A stretch of DNA of 64,000 bases from Halorussus limi (GTDB lineage Archaea > Halobacteriota > Halobacteria > Halobacteriales > Haladaptataceae), in NCBI RefSeq assembly GCF_023238205.1, contig NZ_CP096661.1, positions 186,001 to 250,000 on the forward strand, given 5' to 3'. The notes beneath the pieces are model-generated. The model made no database searches, was not told the DNA's origin, and was given only the letters and a program-made list of their open reading frames with translations. Of this stretch, positions 8,432 through 16,664 are shown one piece after another. Every line of letters begins with the position of its first letter. The stretch's first letter is position 1. Both the position numbers and the translations under genes were made by a program.

Positions 8432-9358
8432 TTACACCGCGAGTTCGTTCAATGTATCTCGGTGAGTGCGGATGGTTACCGTAGCGACGTTCGCGGCCCG
8501 TGCGACTTCTGATTGGACCATCAAACGGCCTGCATCACATCCCGCTTTGTATAAACATGCGGCGGCGAATCCTGTCGGGTCAACGCCTGAAGCGGCACCT
8601 GCTGATTCTGCCTGTTCTGCTAACTGCCGGGCACGATTCCTGATTCGGTCGGGGATGTTGAGTTCGGAGGCTAACTGGGGAATGAATCCACTCGGCTTCA
8701 CAGGTTGGGTTGGCAGGCCGAGTTCCGTATTCAGCGTCTGATACGCAGTCCTCACTCGGGCCTGCTCGACACGAGCTGGCTCAGTAACGTCATCGAATGT
8801 TCGCGAGAGGCCGTTACATCGACATGCGCCGTGGACGCTTGCCGCCGCCATCGCCTCGATTGACTGGCCCCGAAGCAGGTCTTCATTCTGGGCACTCCGG
8901 AAGAGTTGGCACGCTTGGTCACGAATGGTTTTAGCGAGCTCGAGCGTGCTACTGATTCGGCGGACTTCACCGAGGCCGTGTGCGAGGTTGCGCTCGGCTT
9001 TCGACTGGAAGCGCCCGCGGGACTGTTCACGGCGAAGCCGACCAAGTTGTCGGCGCTTTCTCCCCGCAAGTTTATTCCCGTTCGCGTCGGTCCCACGTCC
9101 GATTTCGGTCGAGAGGCCGCGGTCATGACGGGCGGCCGTCAACGGCGCACCGGTGCGTTCCCGCTCGTCGGCCTCGAACGACCGCCACTCCGGCCCGTGG
9201 TCGATGCGTTGCTCGTTGATAACGAGGCCACAGTCCTCACAGATTGTTTCGACCGCGTTGGTAGTGACCTGACCGTCGCACTCGGGGCATTGGTTCGATT
9301 CAGCTCCGGTCTGTACGTCTTCGTCGAACGCTCGTTCGTAGATGGCCCTACTCGACAT
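8432..9358 (-). CDS. tfb: transcription initiation factor TFB (first copy)
   Basis: A 308-residue archaeal TFIIB. The start is the ATG at 9356-9358; the longer upstream frame is non-coding. The N-terminal zinc ribbon has Cys 24, 27, 40 and 43 (CPEC...CEDC). The linker 'GPEWRSF' and 'GAPLTAARHDRGLSTEIG' is the conserved B-finger region, and two cyclin-like repeats follow, the second ending VTIRTHRDTLNEL. TFB recruits RNA polymerase to TBP-bound promoters. The repeats carry unusual residues for the family (HGACRCNGL instead of the usual YxACR), suggesting a diverged accessory TFB. It is divergent from a second TFB gene; haloarchaea often encode several TFBs with different promoter sets. Confidence 0.9.
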   Translation of the reverse strand: MSSRAIYERAFDEDVQTGAESNQCPECDGQVTTNAVETICEDCGLVINEQRIDHGPEWRSFEADERERTGAPLTAARHDRGLSTEIGRGTDANGNKLAGRKRRQLGRLRREQSRGRFQSKAERNLAHGLGEVRRISSTLELAKTIRDQACQLFRSAQNEDLLRGQSIEAMAAASVHGACRCNGLSRTFDDVTEPARVEQARVRTAYQTLNTELGLPTQPVKPSGFIPQLASELNIPDRIRNRARQLAEQAESAGAASGVDPTGFAAACLYKAGCDAGRLMVQSEVARAANVATVTIRTHRDTLNELAV

Positions 9359-9542
9359 TGATATCACGTTCCTCGAGGACCTCGCTAACTTGACGATGCC
9401 CTCATCCCCTATGGGGCAAATAAACCGGTCTGCGGTCGCTAACGGCGACTTCCGACGAGATGAGGATCGAAGACTAGTGAGTATTGGAGTCTGACCAGAA
9501 CCATACTTATTAGACGGGCAGACCGTTACTTGTCCGAGTCTA
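9359..9542. promoter_or_regulatory. shared divergent promoter region of two TFB genes
   Basis: The 184-base spacer must drive both TFB genes. Toward the right gene, CTTATTAG at about 9506-9513 sits about 30 bases before the ATG at 9543, as expected for a TATA box with a very short leader. Toward the left gene, a TTTATTTG on the minus strand lies near 9417-9424, about 60 bases from its ATG. The palindrome CCCCTATGGGG (9406-9416) lies where the left transcript should begin and could be an operator. These assignments are by eye. Confidence 0.4.
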
Positions 9543-10484
9543 ATGGCCCGGCCAAATCGCCAGCGTGAGCGGACGCGCAAATCCACGTCGAACGAAGAAA
9601 CTACCGAGAAGGAGGGGGAAGGTCAGCAATGTCCTGAATGCAGTTCTGAAAATCTAGTTACGAACGGGGACAGTAACGAGGTCGTTTGTGAGGAGTGCGG
9701 GCTCATTATCGAAGAACAGAATATCGACCGCGGGCCGGAATGGCGTGCGTTCAATCATAGTGAACGCGAGAGTAAGAGTCGAGTCGGTGCCCCGACGACC
9801 CAAACAATGCACGATAAGGGACTGACGACCCAGATCGACTGGAAGGACAAGGACGCCTACGGGCGGTCGCTGTCCTCTGAGAAGCGTAGTCAGATGAATC
9901 GTTTGCGCAAGTGGCAGGAACGAATCCGCACGAAGGACGCGGGTGAGCGTAACCTCCAGTTCGCCCTGTCAGAAATCGACCGGATGGCCTCCGCACTTGG
10001 CGTTCCCCGGTCGGTTCGAGAAGTCTCATCGGTCATCTATCGGCGGGCACTCAAAGAAGATCTCATTCGCGGGCGGTCTATCGAGGGGGTTGCGACCAGC
10101 TGTCTCTACGCCGGGTGTCGCCAAGAGGGCATCCCACGGAGTCTTGACGAAGTCGCGGAGGTTTCTCGCGTCGAAAAGAAGGAAATCGGCCGCACGTATC
10201 GGTATATCGCGCAAGAACTCGGTCTCGAGATGAAGCCCGTCGACCCCAAAGAGTACGTGCCACGTTTCAGTTCCGACCTCGGAGTAGGTGAGGAAGTGAA
10301 AATGAAGGCGAACGAGATTATCGACGAGTCTGCCGAGCAGGGCCTGCTTTCTGGAAAGTCGCCGACGGGGTTCGCGGCCGCGGCCATCTATGCGGCGTCA
10401 CTACTCTGTAACGAGAAGAAGACCCAGCGCGAGGTTGCCGAGGTCGCGCAGGTCACCGAAGTCACGATTCGGAATCGCTACTAG
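9543..10484 (+). CDS. tfb: transcription initiation factor TFB (second copy), truncated at the C-terminus
   Basis: A 313-residue TFB close to the mainstream haloarchaeal type: zinc-ribbon Cys 30, 33, 49 and 52, B-finger GPEWRAF, and cyclin repeats containing [20 protein letters not shown] and ACLYAG-like motifs. The frame stops at TAG (10482-10484) right after VTIRNRY. Directly behind it the same frame reads EQIEAMGLH and ends at TAA (10512-10514), which is the normal C-terminus of the family. A single CAG-to-TAG change thus removes the last ten residues, the end of the final cyclin helix. The protein is probably made but slightly shortened; it may be impaired. Confidence 0.88.
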   Translation: MARPNRQRERTRKSTSNEETTEKEGEGQQCPECSSENLVTNGDSNEVVCEECGLIIEEQNIDRGPEWRAFNHSERESKSRVGAPTTQTMHDKGLTTQIDWKDKDAYGRSLSSEKRSQMNRLRKWQERIRTKDAGERNLQFALSEIDRMASALGVPRSVREVSSVIYRRALKEDLIRGRSIEGVATSCLYAGCRQEGIPRSLDEVAEVSRVEKKEIGRTYRYIAQELGLEMKPVDPKEYVPRFSSDLGVGEEVKMKANEIIDESAEQGLLSGKSPTGFAAAAIYAASLLCNEKKTQREVAEVAQVTEVTIRNRY

Positions 10485-10617
10485 GAACAAATCGAGGCGA
10501 TGGGCCTCCACTAAGCTACTCCGATTAGCGGTTCATATCGGAAATCTTCGCCAGCTCTCGTCGCCGTCATGATGGGAATGCGGACATTCATGAGGATACG
10601 ACGCCTTTCGAAGAGTA

Positions 10618-10848
10618 ATGGAGCGGTCCTCAACATCTCGGCCACTACCGACATACGCAGAGGAGGTCCTCGATAGTTTAAAATCGAAAATTGGGCCGAC
10701 AGTAGATGCACTTCCACGAGACGAAGTTGAGGCATACTTACACACAGAAGGATTTGAGGACTCGACAATCGATGTGGCGCTTGATGAACTCTTGAATCGC
10801 GGCTATATCTACGTCGTGAACGACCAAATTCGGCTCACAGACAGTTGA
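10618..10848 (+). CDS. small winged-helix protein
   Basis: A 76-residue acidic protein. After a polar start it reads 'EEVLDSLKSKIGPTVDALPRDEVEAYLHTEGFEDSTIDVALDELLNRGYIYVVNDQIRLTDS', an alpha-helix pattern followed by a short hairpin wing (GYIYVVNDQIRL). This is the shape of a compact winged helix, as in many haloarchaeal DNA-binding or protein-binding adaptors. It lies 103 bases after the TFB gene in the same direction, so it could be co-transcribed, but no direct functional link is proven. Confidence 0.65.
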   Translation: MERSSTSRPLPTYAEEVLDSLKSKIGPTVDALPRDEVEAYLHTEGFEDSTIDVALDELLNRGYIYVVNDQIRLTDS

Positions 10849-11059
10849 TTTAGAAACCTGTAGATTCCGTTGCTCAGACTCAGGTAGTTCAAACTACCAG
10901 AGTTGTGAGTATGCCATCTCGGTAGATGACTGACGTAGTCGTGCTGTGGCGAAAGCCCGGCCGCGAACGGCCCGTGGGTCGTAAGCGGCCCGGACCGTGG
11001 AGGTGGTGGGAGGTGGCGGTGACCGCACCACACCAGCAAAAAAAGGGGGCGTGCTCGGG

Positions 11060-11956
11060 CTATTCCCACCAGCGACCGCGCTCAGGGAAGAACATGGTCG
11101 TCCACCCGGTCACGGCGAGGGAAACCCGTCCTTCGTACCAGTTTCGGGCCGCTCCGCGAATGGTCACCTGCTCGCCTTCCTCCATCCACGGCGCCCGCGA
11201 GTTCTTCCAAACCGTCACTCGGATTCGCCCGCTTTCGTCTTCGATGAGTCCGACTTGCGCGATGCTTGGATGCGATGGCTCCCACAATGTGTCGACACGA
11301 CCTTTGATGCTCACCTCCTTGCGATTCACGTCTTCGAGTTTGCCGATTGGAATCACGTGTCCCGGCGCTGTCTGCAATTCTTCGTGAACGCCGACGACTG
11401 CACTCATCAGGCTCGCTCCTTCGACCACGCGTTCGGCCAATCGCCGACTAATCGCCGCTCTTGTCCACCCATCCAACTTCTCGCTCAACCGCCGCGTCTG
11501 CTCGTTCACGCTCGATAGCTCGTCCTGGGATAGCTCCTCACGTGGGTCCGGACGCTCTGGGTCCGCCATTGGGGTCACGCTTGCCGCCCGCTTCTGGAAC
11601 TCCCGACGTCGCTCCGCACTCCGCTTTGCTGCGATGTCCCGCGCTCGCTTTGCCCGACCATCCTGCTTACTGACTTTGGCTCTGACGCTGATGCGCTCTA
11701 GTTCTGCTTCCCGCGCCTGAATGCGCTCTTCCTGTTCGAGGGTCGCACCCTGAATCCGTTCTTTGCTCGTCTCCTTGATTCCGTCCGGATGGTTTGCATC
11801 CACCTTCGCCTGTGTTTCCTGCTCGACCGTCGCTCTGAGTTCGGGCGTCTCCTCGACAACCTCGAAGCCATCCGCATCGACTGCTCGCTCGTCCGCCTGT
11901 TCGAGTGCCTGTTCATCGACCGAAACGACCTTGCCGCTTGCGTTGTTACTAGACAT
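11060..11956 (-). CDS. OB-fold nucleic-acid-binding protein (RPA/SSB-like)
   Basis: A 298-residue protein. The first half (about 1-150) is a charged, coiled-coil-like region rich in Glu, Arg and Ala with no recognisable domain. The second half has an OB fold of the replication protein A type (about 195-290): 'VSIKGRVDTLWEPSHPSIAQVGLIEDESGRIRVTVWKNS' and 'EGEQVTIRGAARNWYEGRVSLAVTGWTTM'. Such proteins bind single-stranded DNA in the cytosol. Homologues are common on haloarchaeal plasmids and islands, usually without RPA-operon partners, as here. The upstream leader is GC-rich and full of hairpins (see 11957-12103 and 12253-12278), which suggests post-transcriptional or autogenous control. Confidence 0.8.
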   Translation of the reverse strand: MSSNNASGKVVSVDEQALEQADERAVDADGFEVVEETPELRATVEQETQAKVDANHPDGIKETSKERIQGATLEQEERIQAREAELERISVRAKVSKQDGRAKRARDIAAKRSAERRREFQKRAASVTPMADPERPDPREELSQDELSSVNEQTRRLSEKLDGWTRAAISRRLAERVVEGASLMSAVVGVHEELQTAPGHVIPIGKLEDVNRKEVSIKGRVDTLWEPSHPSIAQVGLIEDESGRIRVTVWKNSRAPWMEEGEQVTIRGAARNWYEGRVSLAVTGWTTMFFPERGRWWE

Positions 11957-12103
11957 TGGAGTCCTGACTCCTGAAGGCGCTCACGCGCCCGACACCGCGA
12001 TGTTCCAGCATCGCGGATTTCCTCGACAACCACAACCAACAGACCCATCTGCGCTCTCGCTCGCGCCTTCGCTCGCGTCCCCTGTGGGCGCGAGCGAGAG
12101 CGC
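11957..12103 (-). promoter_or_regulatory. hairpin-dense leader of the OB-fold gene
   Basis: Reading away from the ATG at 11956 there are four perfect inverted repeats in 147 bases: GGAGTC/GACTCC (11958-11971, touching the start codon), GGCGC/GCGCC (11976-11989), CCGCGATG/CATCGCGG (11995-12016) and a 17-base stem with arms 12051-12067 and 12087-12103. A fifth, GGGCGCTC/GAGCGCCC, lies at 12253-12278. A TATA-like AGTATATGG on the minus strand near 12387-12395 could start a leader of about 400 bases. The pattern suggests a folded 5' leader; its function is unknown. Confidence 0.45.
12051..12103. repeat. 17-bp perfect inverted repeat
   Basis: The left arm GCGCTCTCGCTCGCGCC (12051-12067) is exactly complementary to the right arm GGCGCGAGCGAGAGCGC (12087-12103), with a 19-base loop. 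It is the strongest hairpin I found in the window. It is not followed by a T run, so it does not look like an intrinsic terminator. Confidence 0.85.
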
Positions 12104-12738
12104 ACTTAGAGAGAGGATGCATCCAGCACCGCGCGCCGTCTCGGCCGCCGCGAGCGTCCAGCGGAGTATGCGTCGCGGGGTGAGCATCCACGGCGCGCAA
12201 CCCCCGGCGGATACCCGCTGGCGTCGAGACCAGATTCACTTTAGCCCGGACCGGGCGCTCGCGGTGCGGAGAGCGCCCGCACGCCCGGAATGGTCGGTCG
12301 CGAGCGACGCGGCGGCCGGCACGCGGCGAGCGGGGCGGGCCGTCGAAAAACACCGTTCAACCAGGACCGACGCTCAGTGACATACCCATATACTGGCGGG
12401 CTCAGAAAGGACGAGGCTGTCTCGGTCATCCCCCGACCCTACAAGCACTATAGGTACGAGGAGCGCAGTCGTGGTCGCGGGATGCCGAAGGGCTTTCAAG
12501 GAAGAATCTTGTCGGTCCTCGCTGTGTTATATTCTCGACAGAGCCGTCCTCCGGCCGTCCGAATTCTAGTCTTCCGGCGAAGAGGACGGACGAAGCCACC
12601 CAGCGTTCAAGTAGTGGCCGTTGCTCTCTCCTCATCGACTCTCGTTAGAGAGAATTTGACGGTCGGAGGTAGGCGCTCGCCGGAGCTATTTCCAGCTCAA
12701 TCTAACTCCTGTTATTTGACCAGGAGGGATTCTGTGGT
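12104..12738. other. gene-free region left of the IS element
   Basis: No supported gene. The part to about 12380 is extremely G+C-rich and encodes only arginine-rich nonsense in all frames. From about 12390 composition becomes normal; a 69-codon minus frame at 12426-12635 is possible but has no recognisable content. CTCCTG/CAGGAG flanks a 9-base loop at about 12705-12726. Confidence 0.4.
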
Positions 12739-12746
12739 GGTGGGTT
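12739..12746. repeat. 8-bp target-site duplication, left copy
   Basis: GGTGGGTT directly precedes the left inverted repeat of the IS and is repeated exactly at 13793-13800. Confidence 0.9.
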
Positions 12747-13792
12747 CGCTCTTATGTAGAACTACGGAAAGACCCTGTAGTTACACTGAGCCAGCCATAA
12801 TCTGGGAGTATGTCTTCTGCTCAGCCGGCGTTCGGCGCGATGTTTCGAGAGCTGATCGAGTTGGGCATCGTCGAGATCGACACCGAGCCGCTCGATGCGG
12901 CCATCGAGCGGCGACTCAAGGAATTCTGGGAGAATACGTCCTGTCCACGGTGCGGGCACAGCTCCGTTCAAACGTGGTCGCATCTCGACCGCGTGTGGTG
13001 CCGTGACTGCAACTTCAAGCCGGTCTACACCTACGGAACGCCATTTCATGAGAAGCACCTCACCTGCGGCGAGGTACTTCTCGCATTCACGCTCTACGCC
13101 GATACATTGCTCAGTATCAACCAGATCGCGCCCTTCCTCGGGCGAGCCTACAAAACCGTTCACACGGCGATTCGGGAGGCGGAAGCCGCGATCCATCGCG
13201 GCTTCCCCGTCGTCTGGGGCCTCCTCGACCAGACCATCGCTGGACCGACGCAAGTCGACGAATCTGGCACAGTCTGCTCGGGCTACAAGGGACAAGAGCC
13301 GCCGCGAAGCAGTCGTTCTCGCGGCGGTTCGTCCCAAACTGGCCGCTCACGCTGGCGGGGCCGCCACGGTGATCAGCTGACGCTCGTCGCGGCGTGCCGC
13401 GACTCGCTTCGCGTGATCCGCGGCCAGCTCGGCATCGACTTCAGCGGTGATCTGGAACCAGTGATTCAGGAGGCTGAAGACCTCTCCCAGCCACTAGGAG
13501 AGGTTTGGACAGACGGACTCCAAGCCTACAGAGAGATGGAGCGTGACCACCGAACAGTCGTACACAAAGAGAGATACGTATCCCCCGACGGCGTCCACAT
13601 TAACCAGGCTGAGTGCCTCTTTTCGCTTGTTCAACCGTGGCTGCGGAAGTTCCGCGGCCTGTCCAAGCAGGGCTTGGAACAGGCCGCTCACACGTTCGGC
13701 CTTATTCGGTCGCTAAACCTTGCCGGCGCATCCGTCGATATCATCATCGACTGCCTTGTTATGGGGGCGTTCCGCAGTTCTACATAAGAGCG
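12747..13792 (+). mobile_element. complete IS1595-family insertion sequence
   Basis: The 1046-base element is bounded by 23-base terminal inverted repeats. The left end CGCTCTTATGTAGAACTACGG (12747 onward) matches the reverse complement of the right end (13770-13792) with one mismatch. It is flanked on both sides by the same 8 bases, GGTGGGTT (12739-12746 and 13793-13800), a perfect target duplication of the length known for IS1595-family transposition. It carries one intact transposase gene, so it is a recent and probably active insertion. Confidence 0.93.
12810..13787 (+). CDS. IS1595-family transposase (ISH4-like)
   Basis: A 325-residue transposase. An N-terminal zinc ribbon (CPRCGH at about 45-50 and CRDC at about 68-71) is followed by a helix-turn-helix-like 'TLLSINQIAPFLGRAYKTVHTAIREAE'. 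The DDE-type catalytic core shows Asp in QVDESG, Asp in VWTDGLQAYR and the HINQAECLFSLVQPWLRKFRGL block that carries the third catalytic residue and the family's Asn. A low-complexity Ser/Arg/Gly insert lies at about 165-185 between the first two catalytic strands. The frame is intact and ends inside the right terminal repeat. Confidence 0.92.
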   Translation: MSSAQPAFGAMFRELIELGIVEIDTEPLDAAIERRLKEFWENTSCPRCGHSSVQTWSHLDRVWCRDCNFKPVYTYGTPFHEKHLTCGEVLLAFTLYADTLLSINQIAPFLGRAYKTVHTAIREAEAAIHRGFPVVWGLLDQTIAGPTQVDESGTVCSGYKGQEPPRSSRSRGGSSQTGRSRWRGRHGDQLTLVAACRDSLRVIRGQLGIDFSGDLEPVIQEAEDLSQPLGEVWTDGLQAYREMERDHRTVVHKERYVSPDGVHINQAECLFSLVQPWLRKFRGLSKQGLEQAAHTFGLIRSLNLAGASVDIIIDCLVMGAFRSST

Positions 13793-13800
13793 GGTGGGTT
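13793..13800. repeat. 8-bp target-site duplication, right copy
   Basis: GGTGGGTT directly follows the right inverted repeat of the IS and matches 12739-12746 without mismatch. Confidence 0.9.
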
Positions 13801-13840
13801 TAACCAACAGAACGAGATTCACCTCTTTATCTGTTGGTTA
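13801..13840. repeat. 10-bp perfect inverted repeat beside the IS target
   Basis: TAACCAACAG (13801-13810) and CTGTTGGTTA (13831-13840) are exact complements with a 20-base spacer. The structure directly abuts the right target duplication, so the IS landed at the foot of this hairpin. It might be a terminator, a replicon element or the remnant end of another transposon; no gene identifies it. Confidence 0.6.
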
Positions 13841-13956
13841 ACAGTAGATGATAGCACGGTTTCTTTAATCAGAATTTCCCTGTAACCGTCGCGCAATACA
13901 GAGCGTATATTGATTACGCTCACCAAGAACCCATTCGAGGACTGTCAGAATTCGCG

Positions 13957-13967
13957 TGCTGAATACA
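13957..13967. repeat. dispersed repeat TGCTGAATACA, copy 1
   Basis: This 11-mer recurs at 15241 and 24124. Here only the left arm is present; the sequence after it does not form the matching right arm. Confidence 0.45.
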
Positions 13968-14066
13968 GGGCGCATATCGTTCACCCGAGATGCTGACGGC
14001 GCACCAGTTTGACGAGGCAACGGCATCTAAAAACTTATTCCCAAGCCAGAATTTGTCCCTGTTATT

Positions 14067-15095
14067 ATGCCCTCCAACAGTCGCCGCCACTTTCTCGCCG
14101 TCGCAAGTACCACTGGTCTTGCCGGACTTGCTGGGTGTGCCGCGTTCGGGGGCAGTCGGCCGGACGTGAACCCCGCGACGGGCCTGGCTCGGGACACCAG
14201 CCAGGCACTTGATGACGAGGCAGTGTACGTCGCTGGCGACGATAACTACCTTCCGAACCCACCGACAACGACAGAGTCCATCGAAGATGCGGACGCCGTG
14301 CTGGCAACTGAGACCGCAGACCGGACGAAACTCGCAAACGCGTTTCGCGCCGGGAAGCCGGTCGCAGTCGCGGGTGGCGGCGCAACTGGAATCGTTCAGA
14401 CGCTCCTCGACAGCGTCCAAGAGGATTACTCGTTTGGCGTGGAGATAGTGCGGGCGCGCCCCGTCAAGGTCGTTGTCGCAGACCCCCGCGGCGAAACCGT
14501 GGAGACGTACACGTTTGTCGCCGAGGGCGGGTGGGACGAGCCAATTCTCGATCCGTTCGGATGGGTGCTTGTTGGTCGCGTCCCCGAATGCGACACCTTC
14601 GTTCCGGAATCGTCGATGGATGATATGTTCGAGTATGCCGGTGCCGCGCATATCGCCGGCCGCTTTCCGACTGGAGAGACCTATGTCTCGCGTTCGGAGG
14701 CGTCAGTCAATCGACAGGATGCTGGTCTCTTCATCCGCCTCCGGACGAAACTGCACGCCGCAGCGAACGACGGATACGCCGTCGAGAAAGCCGTTCGGGA
14801 AGCGGACTTCGCCGACGACAAACGCCTCACGGAGGTCTATCCGAACGCACACACGCAAAACGGCGTGCAGGTCGCAAATGTGTCGGATACGACACGGAGT
14901 ACATTCGTAATTGAGATCACACCTGCAAATTCGCGGGCCCGTAGTACACTTACTGGCTGCGGGGGGCTTCAAACAGGGAGTGGACTCGCCTACGACCATC
15001 GCACGAGTTTCCAGTGGAAGCGCGACAGACTCCTCGGCACCGACCGGCGCTACGGCAGCGCGACAGGCCGCGGCGAGTGGGCATTCAACGCCTAA
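14067..15095 (+). CDS. Tat-exported lipoprotein of unknown function
   Basis: A 342-residue protein starting MPSNSRRHFLAVASTTGLAG. The twin-arginine motif RRHFL and the lipobox LAGC (Cys at about residue 24) indicate folded export and lipid anchoring on the outer face, typical of haloarchaea. The mature part is soluble; it includes 'VAGDDNYLPNPPTTTESIEDADAVLATETADRTKLANAF' and a long alpha/beta region without a recognised domain. It stands alone, 260 bases right of the IS and 520 bases left of the hydrolase. Confidence 0.75.
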   Translation: MPSNSRRHFLAVASTTGLAGLAGCAAFGGSRPDVNPATGLARDTSQALDDEAVYVAGDDNYLPNPPTTTESIEDADAVLATETADRTKLANAFRAGKPVAVAGGGATGIVQTLLDSVQEDYSFGVEIVRARPVKVVVADPRGETVETYTFVAEGGWDEPILDPFGWVLVGRVPECDTFVPESSMDDMFEYAGAAHIAGRFPTGETYVSRSEASVNRQDAGLFIRLRTKLHAAANDGYAVEKAVREADFADDKRLTEVYPNAHTQNGVQVANVSDTTRSTFVIEITPANSRARSTLTGCGGLQTGSGLAYDHRTSFQWKRDRLLGTDRRYGSATGRGEWAFNA

Positions 15096-15240
15096 CCGCG
15101 GGATGTGTCCCGACTTCTCAATAACCTGGTATGTAAGGCAAAGTCATCGACGACGAGCCACTACTCTCAGATACTCCAGCCTCGACAGACTCACCGTAAT
15201 GTCGAGCTCCGACTCGTTTTCCTCCTCGTACTGACGGTTA

Positions 15241-15267
15241 TGCTGAATACACCCTCTGTATTCAGCA
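15241..15267. repeat. dispersed hairpin repeat TGCTGAATACA/TGTATTCAGCA, copy 2
   Basis: TGCTGAATACA (15241-15251) and TGTATTCAGCA (15257-15267) are perfect complements with a 5-base loop. This is the best-formed of three copies in the window. The compact palindrome resembles an excised or miniature transposon end. Confidence 0.65.
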
Positions 15268-15316
15268 CGGGTGCAAACGACTGCCCAGCAATTGTCAGAA
15301 ATGTCGTGCTGTATAG

Positions 15317-15436
15317 CGACGCCGTCATTCCGGCGGGACCGCCGAGGACGCTGGTGTCGTGATGGTGGACGAGAACGACGGCCACCCCAGTATTCGGTCG
15401 CTCGTCGACGACGATTACGAGATTATCCCGTTCTAA
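15317..15436 (+). pseudogene. C-terminal gene remnant
   Basis: After a TAG at 15314-15316 the plus strand reads 39 codons with good haloarchaeal codon use, ending GVVMVDENDGHPSIRSLVDD and DYEIIPF before TAA (15434-15436). The acidic composition suggests the tail of a real protein whose front is lost. Family unknown. The rest of 15096-15616 shows no gene. Confidence 0.3.
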
Positions 15437-15616
15437 CGGGCACGCGGTTCAGACGTAGAGAATACCGATTCCCATTCCGTTTGGTTTGATTCTCGGATTT
15501 CACTCACGGGCGGCACGTAGACGAGCGAGACGCCGACGGCGAGGGTTGATCGGGAGGGGTCAAATTACAGCGTCAGTCGACAGAACTCCTACAACACTGG
15601 AGTTCCATCGTAGTGT

Positions 15617-16402
15617 ATGAAAATGAACCACATACGTCGAGGAACGGGAATGCCGTTAGTCCTCGTTCATGGGTTGGGCGGAAGTTGGCGTACGTGGACC
15701 CCCGTCCTCGACAAACTGGCCGCCGAGCGTGAGGTGATTGCGGTGGATCTCCCCGGTCACGGTGAAACGCCGGCGCTATCAGGTGAAGTGTCCATCGACA
15801 CCCTCGCCGATGCTGTTACGTCGTTTCTCGACGCGAACGACCTCAGCGGCGTTGATGTGGTCGGTAACTCGATGGGGGGACGACTCGTACTCGAACTCGC
15901 GCGCCGGGGGACGGTCGGCACCACTGTCGCGCTTGACCCCGGTGGGTTCTGGAAGGGGTGGGAGCGGTACTTCTTTTACGTGACGCTCGCTCCCTCGATC
16001 CGTCTCGTTCGCCTCCTCCAACCCGTGATGCGCCAGCTTACGGGTAGCGCCATCGGTCGGACGCTACTTCTAGCTCAACTCTCGGCACGGCCCTGGGATC
16101 TGTCCGCCGACGTCGCACGGGAAGAGATGCGGACCTTCGCCGACTCGCCGTCGTTCGATGAACTACTGCGTCGGTTAGCCTTCGGCCCCAGCCAACCGGG
16201 GACGGACTCCACACCGGGCTCAGTCGTGATCGGATGGGGTCGCAAGGATCGAGTTACCCTGCCCCGGCAGGCAAAACGCGCGCTGGACCGATTCCCCAGC
16301 GCTCACTTGTACTGGTTCGAGGATAGCGGGCATTATCCTCACTGGGACGCTCCCGACGAGGCGACCGAACTAATCCTCGCGAGCACTGCGAACGACGAGT
16401 GA
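15617..16402 (+). CDS. alpha/beta-hydrolase
   Basis: A 261-residue alpha/beta-fold hydrolase. The oxyanion motif LVLVHGLGGSW (about 14-24) and the nucleophile elbow GNSMGG (Ser about residue 87) are intact. The acid is probably Asp in GWGRKDRV (about 213-220) and the catalytic His is in EDSGHYPHWD (about 236-245). A lid region lies at about 118-185. It probably hydrolyses an ester or related bond in the cytosol; substrate unknown. It stands alone, and its last codons overlap the edge of a decayed HTH fragment. Confidence 0.85.
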   Translation: MKMNHIRRGTGMPLVLVHGLGGSWRTWTPVLDKLAAEREVIAVDLPGHGETPALSGEVSIDTLADAVTSFLDANDLSGVDVVGNSMGGRLVLELARRGTVGTTVALDPGGFWKGWERYFFYVTLAPSIRLVRLLQPVMRQLTGSAIGRTLLLAQLSARPWDLSADVAREEMRTFADSPSFDELLRRLAFGPSQPGTDSTPGSVVIGWGRKDRVTLPRQAKRALDRFPSAHLYWFEDSGHYPHWDAPDEATELILASTANDE

Positions 16403-16530
16403 CACAATCTGGCTTGTAACTCCGCTCCTCGGCCGTCTCGACGACCTCCAACTCGCCTTGTTCGACCATCCGCTTAAGATACGTCACGGCAGTATCGTGT
16501 GAGACGTCTGCCTCCCTAGCAATCTCGAAT
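16398..16530 (-). pseudogene. HTH regulator fragment
   Basis: The minus strand reads QFEIAREADVSHDTAVTYLK, RMVEQGELEVVETAEERSYK and PDCVT, a clear winged helix-turn-helix of the ArsR-like type found in many haloarchaeal regulators. Both ends are lost: on the left it runs into the hydrolase stop, and on the right it fuses into the antisense of a nucleotidyltransferase tail. No start codon belongs to it. It is a gene fragment joined by rearrangement. Confidence 0.55.
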
Positions 16531-16657
16531 TGCTTCCTGCCGTCCCGAACTATACCGATGAACTCCGAGATATACTGAGTGACGGACTCGTGGTTCACGA
16601 CAAGAGAAATTCAAGTCGGTCCGGAAGATGGTGTTCCACGGTGATCTCGATGAGTAG
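16527..16657 (+). pseudogene. duplicated tail of the HTH-nucleotidyltransferase gene
   Basis: The sequence aligns almost base for base with the last 130 bases of the nucleotidyltransferase gene (18292-18423): both contain CCGTCCCGAACTATAC, ACTCCGAGA and GGAAGATGGTGTTCCA and both end CTCGATGAGTAG. The copy translates as PAVPNYTDELRDILSDGLVVHD and then breaks at a one-base deletion. Similarity stops abruptly after the TAG, eight bases before the vapC stop codon. It marks an old duplication or recombination of this toxin-antitoxin locus. Confidence 0.8.
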
Positions 16658-16664
16658 GAGGAGA

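Noticed and set aside
11949-12353. 134-codon minus ORF in the GC-rich leader
   Set aside because: About a quarter arginine, no hydrophobic core; the DNA is explained by hairpins.
12290-13006. 238-codon plus ORF running into the IS
   Set aside because: It crosses the IS boundary and has no recognisable protein composition.
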